A stretch of DNA of 64,000 nucleotides, taken from positions 1 to 64,000 of the forward strand of contig CAZIVO010000007.1 in assembly GCA_964542765.1 (NCBI GenBank), in the 5' to 3' direction. Source of the stretch: CAZIVO01 sp964542765 (GTDB lineage: Bacteria > Planctomycetota > UBA1135 > UBA2386). Made by a program: the position numbers and the translations under genes. Numbering within the stretch: the first letter of the stretch is position 1; each line of letters opens with the position of its first letter. The notes under the pieces are model-generated. The model made no database searches. It saw only the letters and a program-made list of their open reading frames with translations, and was not told where the DNA came from. Shown piece after piece: positions 45,084 to 56,617 of this stretch.

Positions 45084-45118
45084 CCCCCCTCATGACCGTA
45101 TCCCCCCTGGTCGGGGGG
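45084..45118 (-). promoter_or_regulatory. Alternative C6/G6 hairpins upstream of the JAMM gene
   Basis: On the minus strand a C6 run (45118-45113) can pair with either of two G6 runs (45107-45102 or 45089-45084). The distal G6 is part of GAGGGGGG, the only Shine-Dalgarno-like sequence before ATG 45070. Pairing choice could hide or free it, or could stop the metH transcript. Structural suggestion only. Confidence 0.3.
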
Positions 45119-45187
45119 CGGGCAGCGCTTTTCCGAGAGCTTGCTTGGAACCATGGTCCTCACGGTTTGGCGTTGTTGTGGCGCAGA

Positions 45188-48897
<3,710 letters not shown>

Positions 48898-48901
<4 letters not shown>

Positions 48902-49845
48902 GGGGCCTTTCGTGCCGTGGCGATGAAGGATGCCGGTAGGTCTTTGGCGGTGTCGGGGATTTCATTGACTTCGATCTTTCGATCCACCAGGCCGGCTTCA
49001 TCGAACCATCTCTGAACGTGATCGAGCGGGAAGCCTTGCCACAGAACTCCCAGTTCCTCCTTCATCCACTCTCTATCGTGTTCGAGGAAATCCGCAATGA
49101 CCACGCGACCTCCCGGCCGAAGGATCCGAGTCATTTCCTTGATCACATCGGTGGGTGATGCCACGTAGTGCAAAACCATGTGAGCGAAGGCCGCGTCGAC
49201 TTCAGCATCGCTCAGAGGGAGTTCGTTGGCATCGCCGTGCCGAAGCTCAACCGACGAGAGCCCGGCTTTTTCGAGGTTGTCACGAGCGGCCTCGAGCATC
49301 CTCTTTGAATGGTCGACAGCAATGACCTTGAGTCCTGCGCTGGCGAGTTCTTGTGCCAGGACTCCGGTGCCGGTGCCGATGTCTGCCACGCAAAGATCGG
49401 GGGAGACCAGCTTGCTGATTGCGCGTGCCCGGTGGGTATCGTCATGAAATACTTTGCGCAGCGCATCCCAACGGGGACCCACGGAGTCGAACCACTGGCG
49501 GCTGCGGATGGCGCGGGATTGCAGGATGGACTCGAGGGCGCTCCGGTCCGCAGCAGCGCGGGAGTCCTGATCGAGCGATTCCCCGATCATGCCCCAGAGT
49601 TCGCGCCAATCTTCCTGGTCGGGTTTGGTGAAGCGGTAGTAGACGAAGGTTCCCTCGCGTCGATGCTGTACCAGCCCGGCTTCACGCAAGATGCCGAGAT
49701 GCCGGGAAACGGTGGACTGGGCCATCGAGAGAATCGTCATCAATTCCCCGACCGCCAGTTCCTCGCGCTGCAGCAGCGCCAGCAGTCGCATCCGGGTTGG
49801 ATCGGCCAGGGTCTTGAAGGTCTTCTGGAGAGAAGGGAGTAGCAC
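48898..49845 (-). CDS. ArsR-type regulator fused to SAM-dependent methyltransferase
   Basis: 315 residues from GTG 49845; the frame continues upstream but crosses the palindromic operator, so a later start is more likely. A winged-helix ArsR/SmtB domain (about 1-90: [60 protein letters not shown]) is followed by a class I methyltransferase (about 140-315: [63 protein letters not shown]). No metal-binding cysteine motif appears in the HTH part. It precedes metH with a 4-bp overlap. ArsR-methyltransferase fusions next to methionine-cycle genes are thought to sense SAM or SAH. Confidence 0.9.
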
Positions 49846-49852
49846 TGCAGTC

Positions 49853-49884
49853 AGTATATCATAGTATCGCGATAAACGGATATA
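49853..49884 (-). promoter_or_regulatory. Palindromic operator and extended -10 of the arsR-metH operon
   Basis: TATCGCGATA (49865-49874) is a perfect palindrome; TATATC (49855-49860) and GATATA (49879-49884) lie symmetrically around the same centre, giving TATATC-N4-TATCGCGATA-N4-GATATA. On the minus strand TGATATACT (49861-49853) is an extended -10 ending 7 nt before GTG 49845, so the operator covers the promoter and the mRNA may be leaderless. The position suits autorepression by the ArsR protein. Confidence 0.65.
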
Positions 49885-50019
49885 TAGATGTGCGGACACA
49901 AGGCCATTCTGACCATTGGCTTGCGCGGGTTGGTCGTGGATCATCTTGAGGCACCGTACGGATCTTGCCAGTTCGTTGGCCTTGGCGATGACCGGCATGT
50001 TCGCGGTGTCGAGATCTCT

Positions 50020-50586
50020 ATGGCGACCTTCTCCGACGAGCAATTGCGAGCAACTCTGGAGCCGCTGACCCTTGATTGGAATTCTCGGTCGGGCTTGCGC
50101 GACGCTGCGGTTCTGGTGCCGTGGTTTGTCCGGGGCGGGAAGGATTTCATCCTCTACACCAAGCGAACCGAGCATCTGCGGGCCCACGCGGGCGAGGTTT
50201 CCTTTCCGGGAGGCGCTCGCGAGGGGAGCGAAGACGCGCTGGCATGTGCGCTGCGGGAGTCGAGTGAAGAAATCGGACTCGATTCCGGGTCGGTTGTCAT
50301 CCTGGGTTGCTTGCCCGACATGGTCAGCATTGCGGGATATCTGGTTCGTCTCTTCGTGGGCCGGGTTTCGCCTCCCGATGATCTGAAGCTTGATCGCACC
50401 GAGGTAGAGCGCGTGATCGAGGTCTCCATCGGCGATCTTCAGTGCGATGAGAAGTGGGAATGGAGAACGCTGGAGGCGCCGCCGCTCAGGAGAACTCTCC
50501 CCTTCTTCGATATCGGCGGGTGTGAGCTGTGGGGGCTGACCGCTCTGTTCACGCGTGAACTCTTGTGCCGTATCGAGAAGGCGTGA
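50020..50586 (+). CDS. NUDIX hydrolase, CoA pyrophosphatase-like
   Basis: 188 residues from ATG 50020; the open frame extends to 49888 but that stretch overlaps the arsR promoter region. FILYTKRTEHLRAHAGEVSFPGG is the CoA-pyrophosphatase (NudL/YeaB) signature, and GGAREGSEDALACALRESSEEIGL is a complete NUDIX box (GX5EX7REUXEEXGU). This group cleaves CoA and acyl-CoA to phosphopantetheine and 3',5'-ADP. It diverges from the ArsR gene. Confidence 0.9.
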   Translation: MATFSDEQLRATLEPLTLDWNSRSGLRDAAVLVPWFVRGGKDFILYTKRTEHLRAHAGEVSFPGGAREGSEDALACALRESSEEIGLDSGSVVILGCLPDMVSIAGYLVRLFVGRVSPPDDLKLDRTEVERVIEVSIGDLQCDEKWEWRTLEAPPLRRTLPFFDIGGCELWGLTALFTRELLCRIEKA

Positions 50587-50628
50587 AACCGATCGGTCCT
50601 CGATACGACAGGGCGGCTTAGTGCGGAT

Positions 50629-51840
50629 CTACCCGATGCCCATGGCAGCCGAAGCTCGCTCGACGATTTCATCGGCGATGGACAAGGATGACGTTGCTGC
50701 CGGAGATGGCGCATTCAGAACGTGCAGAGCCCGGGGCGATTCGGTCAGAGCAAAGTCATCCATCAGCGATCCGTTGGATGCAAGGCATTGCGCCCTGACC
50801 CCGGCATTGCTGGCCCGCAGGTCGCGTGTTGATATTTCGGGCACGAGCTCTCGGCAGGACTTCGCGAAGGCTCTTCGGCTCAGTGATCGATAAACCTCGT
50901 GCCAGCCGGTTCGCCAGTGTCGCCGGGCCATGCGCCAGAAGCCCGGAGTGCCGATAGCTTCGGCAATATCGCGGAAGCTGAATCGGCTCCAGCCGTAGCC
51001 TTCTCGGTGCATCGCGAGCACGGCGTTCGGCCCAGCCTCCACGCGACCATCGATACGGCGCGTCAGGTGGATCCCGAGGAAGGGAAGCTGTGGATCGGGG
51101 ACCGGGTAGATCATGCCGCGCACGAGATCGCGGCGTTCGGGGACGAGTTCGTGATATTCGCCACGGAAGGGAAGGATGGTCAGGTCCGGCGTGGCACTCG
51201 CAAGCCGTGCCAGTCGGTCGGCGTGCAAGCCCCCGCAGTTGATAAGGTAGCGTGTCCGCAACTCACCCGATGAGGATTGCACGATCGTGGCATGGTCATC
51301 GTGAGTGATCTTGGATACGCGCTCACCGAGGCGGACTTCGCCTCCCTTGGCCGTGGCGAGGTCAGCGAGTTTTCTGGCAACGGCGGCATAGTCGGTGATG
51401 GCGGCCCCAGGAACGTGGAGTGCCCGCAGGCCGCGAGCGTGAGGTTCGATCTCGTGAAGTTGTTCGGGGCCGATGAGGTCGAGGCCGGGGACACCATTGC
51501 GAGAACCTCTTTGGTGGAGCTCTTCGAGCATCGGCAATTCACGCTCGTCGGTGGCGACAACAACCTTGCCACAGGTTTCCAGCGCGATGCCATGTTCGTC
51601 GCAGAATGTCTTCATGCGCCGCCCTCCATCGACGCAGTGGCGGCTGCGAGACGATCCGGGGCGATAGTAGATCCCCGAATGGATGACACCGCTATTGCGA
51701 CCGCTCTGGTGAGCAGCCACGAGGTTTTCCTTTTCCAGGACGGTCACGCCCAGACCTGGAAAGATTTCTGTCATTCTCCACGCGGTGGCGAGACCGATGA
51801 TGCCACCGCCGATGATGGCGACGTCCACCACAGGGGTCAT
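50629..51840 (-). CDS. lhgO: L-2-hydroxyglutarate oxidase/dehydrogenase
   Basis: A 403-residue FAD-dependent DAO-fold enzyme: VAIIGGGIIGLATAWRM binds FAD, NSGVIHSGIYYRPGS is the characteristic LhgO block after the first strands, LINCGGLHADRLA follows, and FRGEYHELVPE and PVPDPQLPFLGIHLTRRIDGRVEAGPNAVLA are the substrate-domain blocks. It returns L-2-hydroxyglutarate to 2-oxoglutarate and passes electrons to quinone. It stands alone, convergent with the NUDIX gene (42-bp gap). Confidence 0.93.
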   Translation of the reverse strand: MTPVVDVAIIGGGIIGLATAWRMTEIFPGLGVTVLEKENLVAAHQSGRNSGVIHSGIYYRPGSSRSRHCVDGGRRMKTFCDEHGIALETCGKVVVATDERELPMLEELHQRGSRNGVPGLDLIGPEQLHEIEPHARGLRALHVPGAAITDYAAVARKLADLATAKGGEVRLGERVSKITHDDHATIVQSSSGELRTRYLINCGGLHADRLARLASATPDLTILPFRGEYHELVPERRDLVRGMIYPVPDPQLPFLGIHLTRRIDGRVEAGPNAVLAMHREGYGWSRFSFRDIAEAIGTPGFWRMARRHWRTGWHEVYRSLSRRAFAKSCRELVPEISTRDLRASNAGVRAQCLASNGSLMDDFALTESPRALHVLNAPSPAATSSLSIADEIVERASAAMGIG

Positions 51841-51934
51841 GAGGGTTGAGCCTGTAGCATCACGGTTGCCCGACTCATCGGGTCACCGAGCATGCCCGGA
51901 GTGTGGTCCGTTCTGGCATGTCTTGCCGGCGGGG

Positions 51935-52888
51935 TCAGTTGTCAGAATCCAGGAGTTTCTTCAGCGCGGCTTCCGCTTCGGCTGGTTTGAAGCCGAAGGG
52001 TCCGATGCCGCCCTTGAAGGCGATCTTCCCGTCGCGATCAATGACATACATGCGCTCGGGCCATGCCCGATATAGCTGGTTGACGGTGTCTTTCATGTCG
52101 TCGATGACCATCGGCAATGTGAAGGAGAGATCCTTGGCGCAGCGCGTTGCGACCTGGTTGCGTTGAACTTGCGTTCGCGGATCAGCCACCTTGAGTTTCT
52201 GGTCGGCCCAGTTGGAGTCCGATGGGTGGGCTTCACGGATATAGACGAACAAGAACTCGGCCTTGTTCGAGTAGCGACGATAAAGGCCATCGACAGTTCC
52301 CGACTGTCGCCGGAAGGGGGGTCAAGTGTAGGAGCCGAAGACCAGCACGACGGGCTTCTTGCCGGTCAGATCTGAGAAGGTGACCTTGTTCTTTCCGCTG
52401 GCATCAAGGAGGGTGAAGTCGGGGGCCTGAGTTCCAACTTTCGGCATCGCGTCGAGATCCATCAGGCCGGCTTCAATCTCGACCATCATGTCGTGGTTCT
52501 TTCCGCGGAGGATGGTGATGAAGTTGCGTTTTGGATCAGCAGCCTTGCCACCATTCAGGGTGGCGCGCATCCGCCGTCCGATGGAACCGGGCAGCGTTGC
52601 ATAGAGCCTCTTGATGAAGTCATCGCCATTGCGGATGGCTTCGTTGTTGACTGCGATGATGAAGTCTCCTACCTGGAACCCGAGTCGTGCCGCATCGGAT
52701 CCCTTCAGGACGGATTTGATCTCGAGAACGGGTTCGCCTTCATCGCGCGTTTCGATGAACCAGATGCCGTGGAAGCCGCCTTGGCGTTGCTTTGACGGCC
52801 GCGAGGTCGCTTGCGGTGGCTTGCGGATCTGGGCCACTCCCTCGACGAGGGGAAAGGTCATGGCGAGCAGGATAGGAAGGAATCTCAT
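51935..52888 (-). CDS. PDZ-deiodinase-like selenoprotein with in-frame UGA (Sec189)
   Basis: Read through the TGA at 52322-52324, this is one 317-residue frame. An export signal (MRFLPILLAMTFPLVEGVAQ) is followed by a PDZ domain (about 45-120: SDAARLGFQVGDFIIAVNNEAI) and a thioredoxin-fold iodothyronine-deiodinase-like domain (about 150-317). The TGA falls in VFGSYT-U-PPFR, exactly where deiodinases have selenocysteine (SCTUPPF). Downstream FVYIREAHPSDSNW, LPMVIDDMKDTVNQLY and PERMYVIDRDGKIAFKGGIGPFGF are all deiodinase blocks. A SECIS-like hairpin starts 12 nt after the UGA. Without Sec insertion translation would stop at 188 residues and lose the whole active site. Substrate is unknown; a redox role outside the cytoplasm is likely. 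A TAGAAT -10 candidate (52903-52898, minus strand) lies 9 nt upstream. Confidence 0.9.
52291..52309 (-). promoter_or_regulatory. SECIS-like hairpin downstream of the in-frame UGA
   Basis: In the mRNA, 12 nt after the UGA, CGACAGU and ACUGUCG form a perfect 7-bp stem with apical loop CGGGA, beginning 20 nt after the UGA. The lower stem can extend with a G-U and two C-G pairs past a G-A mismatch. Bacterial SECIS elements lie in this window and carry a G in the first positions of a small apical loop, which fits. Confidence 0.7.
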
Positions 52889-53032
52889 GAGATCCTGATT
52901 CTAGCCATGATGGCTCCTCGGGGCTGAAGATATGTGTTTTTGCCTCGATTCAGGGTGCGGTGGCCGCCGGCAAGAAATTTGTTCATGGAGAGCTTCGCCT
53001 GGTTGTTTGAACGGAGCCGCGACCATCCTTCT

Positions 53033-53656
53033 TCAACGCAGGAATTCGACGACCCCGGTCTCGATATCGTAGAGGGCGCCGACGATTTTGATTACTCCAT
53101 CGCGCTCGAGGTCGCGAAGAATCTTGCTTTGATCACGGATGGTTGCGATCGAGAGTTCGGTGTGGCTCTGCGTAACATTGGCAACGAAGGTTTCGTTTTG
53201 TGAGTTTCGCTGGGTGGGATCTTCCGGATCGGCTGTGCTGCGAACCGCGGCTCGGATCTTCTCCAGGATGACCGTCATGTGGCCGGCCTCGAGCCCATCG
53301 CAAGCTCCGTGGATCGCTCTGCATTTCGTATGCCCCATCACTACGATGAGCCCGGCACCGACCTCTGCGCATCCGAACTCCAGACTACCGAGAACCTCCT
53401 CGCTGACGACATTGCCGGCGATGCGCGTATTCAACAGTTCTCCGAGTCCTTGGTCGAAAACTCGCTCGACCGAGACGCGCGAATCGATGCAACTCAGCAC
53501 GATGGCGAATGGTTTTTGGGTATTGCAGGTCGCTTGCCGTTCAGCTTTCGGATCGCGATGGTGAGGCTGACCATCCTGGAATCGTTGGTTCCCTTCGACA
53601 AGCCGATCGAGTGCTTGTGTGGGAGTCGGGGAGATGTTTTGTTCCGGGCTTGGCAT
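53033..53656 (-). CDS. Beta-carbonic anhydrase
   Basis: 207 residues from ATG 53656. VLSCIDSRVSVERVFDQGLGELLNTRIAGN gives zinc Cys56 and the Asp58-Arg60 dyad; VVMGHTKCRAIHGAC gives zinc His109 and Cys112. GSLEFGCAEVGAGLIVV is the usual beta-CA strand. It interconverts CO2 and bicarbonate. Longer starts in the same frame (up to 53797) add an unconserved stretch that overlaps the next gene, so the shorter start was chosen. It diverges from the membrane protein gene. Confidence 0.93.
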   Translation of the reverse strand: MPSPEQNISPTPTQALDRLVEGNQRFQDGQPHHRDPKAERQATCNTQKPFAIVLSCIDSRVSVERVFDQGLGELLNTRIAGNVVSEEVLGSLEFGCAEVGAGLIVVMGHTKCRAIHGACDGLEAGHMTVILEKIRAAVRSTADPEDPTQRNSQNETFVANVTQSHTELSIATIRDQSKILRDLERDGVIKIVGALYDIETGVVEFLR

Positions 53657-53744
53657 GGCGAGAGGAATCGGATTTTGGCTGGAAGGATACACTGCCTGAG
53701 GGGGTCGTTCCCTCATCGGTTTTACCCATGAACTTTTCGCTCCC

Positions 53745-55658
53745 ATGTGGCGATCGATCACGAGGGCCATCCGTGGGCGGAAGGTTCTTGGTGCCACGGT
53801 TCGCTGTTGTCATGGAGCGGACAGCTCGGTGTTCCGATGGGGTAAGCTGGATGGCGATTTGAGAGTAGCTTTCGAACTTCCTGGGGCATGGCAGAAGCTT
53901 GTCCGGCTTGATTTGCGAGAGGTCCTGGCATGGCTGGTCCTCTTGATTTCCCTGGAGTGGTTTGGGCGGCATGTGTCGGTGGACTACGTCGACCTGTTCG
54001 GCGTTGGCGCCATGGGCGCGATGGCTCTGGCGACTCTCCGCCGTCGAGGTGGTGGAGCGCCGGGCCTGGCCCGAGGCCTTCTCCAGATGCGCCGATGGTT
54101 ATCGGCGGGACGTTACGAGTTCGGCCTGGACCTGCGAGAAACTCCGCCCTTGCCCCGGCGATGGCCTCGCGCTGCGACGGTCCTGTGTTCATCTGCCGGG
54201 CTCGTCCTCGTGGCTTTGTTGGTGATCGGTGATCGCTTGCCGACAGGCCTCCGCGCCGTCGCGGACCACGGTCTATACATTCTCTATCTGCCGTTGCTCG
54301 GCGCGATCTGGGGAGCGAGCTTGCTCACCATCGCGTTCATGTTGTTCGTTTCGTTCGCGTCCTTGCGCGATGTGGGTCACCGGTGCTTTTCGGTGTCGCA
54401 CCGGAAGAGGGCAACCCTGTTGCTGGTGGCTGGGTATGTGCTCTTGTTGACGGTCTCGGCGCGCTCCTTGCCCGCTGGATCGCTGGCCATTGCGGTACCC
54501 GTGTGCATTGCCACGCTTCTCGGTGTTTTGATCCTCCCGCATGCTCCGAGGCTGAACATTCTATGGCGACGAGCAAAAGGTTTGCCGAGCTCATTCGATT
54601 GGCGGCGATTGCTCGCGACGGAAGCTTGGGTGATAGGGGCATGCGTCCTTTCTCTTTGCCTCTTGGGTCAGGGGACGGCACCTTCGGAAAAGGCTTGGCG
54701 CATCATGCCGATCACGACAGGTCTGGGGTGGTGCTTGAATTGGGCTGGTGTCAGCGGGATCTGCGTGGTCACGCTTCACCATGTGAGCCTGCTCTTGAGC
54801 TTGCGGATGCAGAATCCAGGCAAGCCGGTGGCCCCACGGATCCGTATCGGGGGAGGTCTCACCTCGGGATTACGTCGACGGGTGCGGAGAGTCTTGCGGC
54901 AGGACGGCTGGCGCGTGAGGTTTGATGAATCTCCGACGGTTCTTGCTCGCGGCGGACCTGATGAAATTGTCATCAGTATCGACCCTGGAGCCTCGGTCGA
55001 GGATGCGGCATTCGCCTCCCTCTCCGAACCGATAGCAAGCGAGACCTTGTTTCACTCCGAACTCAGGTGGCGGTTGCGGCGCCGCGAGATGATCAGGCGG
55101 CGCCGAGTGTTGATGAGAGGCACGGAGAAGCTGTTCAAGCGTGCTGCTGGATATCGCTTTGACCGTGCCGGCGGTTTCTGGTTTGCCCCTCATCTCTGGT
55201 TCTTCGGTGGCCTGCGCCGGGACTCGGGAGAAGGTCTTGCCGATCGGTCGCTTCGACCGATCGGGCTTCCTTTCCGTCAGGTTTTCGATCCGGCTGCTCG
55301 CCAGCACTTCTTCGATGTGATGCGAGGAGTCGATATAGACCTGATCTTCGTGGAAGACGGGGTTGGTTTTCGACGCTTGCGGAGCGTGCTCCGGGTCATC
55401 TTTGAGGTCTGGGACATGCATGGCGGGAATCGCTCCGTGCGGGAATGGGATTTCCGTGGACTGGTCGGTGTCCGTGTGATCATTCATGATTTGCAGCCCG
55501 ATGCCCCGTTCCGATCGGCCGTGTATCAAGAGCCAGGCGAGCAAAAGTTTGGCCGAGCCCGCGTCCTTCATGTGTTCCGTGAGCGCAGCCGCGGATCGGA
55601 GATCAGCGAAATACCCTTCGGGCTCGATCGCGTACCCGAACCGACGCTGACGCTCTGA
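53745..55658 (+). CDS. Polytopic membrane protein of unknown function
   Basis: A 637-residue protein that I cannot assign to a family. About eight hydrophobic segments lie in the N-terminal 370 residues (EVLAWLVLLISLEWF, LFGVGAMGAMALATL, VLCSSAGLVLVALLVIG, LYILYLPLLGAIWGASLLTIAFMLFVSF, ATLLLVAGYVLLLTV, LAIAVPVCIATLLGVLIL, AWVIGACVLSLCLLG, CLNWAGVSGICVVTL). The C-terminal 260 residues are soluble, strongly basic and Arg-rich (RWRLRRREMIRRRRVLMRG), with FAPHLWFFGGLRRDSGEG and IDLIFVEDGVGFRRLRSVL. Coding character is supported by long continuous hydrophobic segments and codon bias. It stands between carbonic anhydrase and the TetR gene, with no operon partner. Confidence 0.75.
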   Translation: MWRSITRAIRGRKVLGATVRCCHGADSSVFRWGKLDGDLRVAFELPGAWQKLVRLDLREVLAWLVLLISLEWFGRHVSVDYVDLFGVGAMGAMALATLRRRGGGAPGLARGLLQMRRWLSAGRYEFGLDLRETPPLPRRWPRAATVLCSSAGLVLVALLVIGDRLPTGLRAVADHGLYILYLPLLGAIWGASLLTIAFMLFVSFASLRDVGHRCFSVSHRKRATLLLVAGYVLLLTVSARSLPAGSLAIAVPVCIATLLGVLILPHAPRLNILWRRAKGLPSSFDWRRLLATEAWVIGACVLSLCLLGQGTAPSEKAWRIMPITTGLGWCLNWAGVSGICVVTLHHVSLLLSLRMQNPGKPVAPRIRIGGGLTSGLRRRVRRVLRQDGWRVRFDESPTVLARGGPDEIVISIDPGASVEDAAFASLSEPIASETLFHSELRWRLRRREMIRRRRVLMRGTEKLFKRAAGYRFDRAGGFWFAPHLWFFGGLRRDSGEGLADRSLRPIGLPFRQVFDPAARQHFFDVMRGVDIDLIFVEDGVGFRRLRSVLRVIFEVWDMHGGNRSVREWDFRGLVGVRVIIHDLQPDAPFRSAVYQEPGEQKFGRARVLHVFRERSRGSEISEIPFGLDRVPEPTLTL

Positions 55659-55866
55659 TGGCCCGGGGTTGATCGTGGATGGATCCGGGTGGCAATCTTG
55701 AACTTGCCGGGAGGGGCTTTTGTGTGCCTCCTTCGATTTCCCGGATGATGTGGACGGTCCGTGGGATGGAAGGTTGAGGCCCGCGAGCAGTTATTTCAGC
55801 CTCCGCAGGCCCCGATCACCGATCTGGAGATTGCCCGATGGGGCAGGGCGGAGGCCGGAAAGCAGT

Positions 55867-55912
55867 TGACAGGACCTCCTAACCGGGGGAAAAACTGAAT
55901 GAGTATTCAGTC
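55867..55912 (+). promoter_or_regulatory. TetR/FadR-type operator with candidate -35
   Basis: ACTGAAT-GAGT-ATTCAGT (55895-55912) is a perfect inverted repeat, 36 nt before ATG 55949. Its TGAATGA...TTCA core resembles the operator of Bacillus/Thermus FadR as I recall it. TTGACA (55867-55872) is a consensus -35, with a weak -10 at the operator edge, so repressor binding would block transcription. Confidence 0.6.
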
Positions 55913-55948
55913 GGGGGATGGCCTCGAATCAGCAGCGAAGAGGAGCGG

Positions 55949-56593
55949 ATGACGCGCGGCAAGCGAACCAAGGACAAGGAAGAGCGAATTCTGCAAGCGG
56001 CTGTCAGGCTGTTTGGGCGCAAGGGCTATCACGCGAGTTCCATCGCCGACATCGCTGATGAAGCCGGCGTCGCTGCGGGCACGATCTACCTCTACTTCAA
56101 GCGGAAGGAGGATCTGCTCGTCCGCCTGTTTCAGAACTACATTGGTGGCTACATCGAGGAATCTCGACCCGCGATCAGGGCTGCAGAACCTGGATTGGCG
56201 AGGCTCTACACCCTCGTGTCTCGGCAGTTGCGATTCTTCGACGCTGACAAGACTCTCGCCCGTGCCTTCGAGATACATCTTCGCGAGGTGAATCCGGTGA
56301 TCAGGGATGGTATTCGACCGACGCTGAGAGATTACTTCGTGATCATCGACGAGGTGATCGAGGAAGGGAAAACAGCGGGCGATTTTGATCCGTTGCTCGA
56401 TGTGGCGATCGCTCGCCGCCTCTTGTTCGGGGGTCTTGAGCAGGTGGTGACGAGCTGGGTCCTTTCTCGGAGAAACTACTCGCTCGTCGAGGTGCTCGAT
56501 CCCTTGTTCACGATGCTTGCGCGCGCGATGGGTGCGTCTTCAGATAGCATCAAAACCATCCTCGATGCGCAACGAGAGCCGGAAAGCGTCTGA
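55949..56593 (+). CDS. TetR-family regulator, FadR-like
   Basis: 214 residues. The helix-turn-helix is GRKGYHASSIADIADEAGVAAGTIYLYFKRKEDLLVRLFQNYIGGYIEE; the C-terminal segment RRLLFGGLEQVVTSWVLSRRNYSLV has the pattern of Bacillus FadR (YsiA), the acyl-CoA-responsive repressor of fatty-acid degradation. A good Shine-Dalgarno sequence (GAGGAG) precedes the ATG. The palindrome at 55895-55912 suggests autoregulation. No fatty-acid genes are adjacent, so its targets lie elsewhere. FadR-like function is inferred from overall resemblance, not from conserved ligand residues. Confidence 0.88.
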   Translation: MTRGKRTKDKEERILQAAVRLFGRKGYHASSIADIADEAGVAAGTIYLYFKRKEDLLVRLFQNYIGGYIEESRPAIRAAEPGLARLYTLVSRQLRFFDADKTLARAFEIHLREVNPVIRDGIRPTLRDYFVIIDEVIEEGKTAGDFDPLLDVAIARRLLFGGLEQVVTSWVLSRRNYSLVEVLDPLFTMLARAMGASSDSIKTILDAQREPESV

Positions 56594-56617
56594 GAAGATC
56601 GCCGCGGTTACCGCAAG

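Noticed and set aside
49846..50019. SAM or cobalamin riboswitch for metH
   Set aside because: The leader of the arsR-metH operon seems to be only a few nucleotides, and no aptamer core was seen. The palindrome points to protein control.
52322..52324. TGA read as a genome-wide code change (UGA = Trp or Gly)
   Set aside because: TGA is the normal terminator of many genes here (thrA, thrB, thrC, coxA and others), so only local recoding fits.
52889..53032. tRNA-like or small RNA gene
   Set aside because: No cloverleaf, GTTC-type T-loop or CCA end could be built in this or any other intergenic gap.
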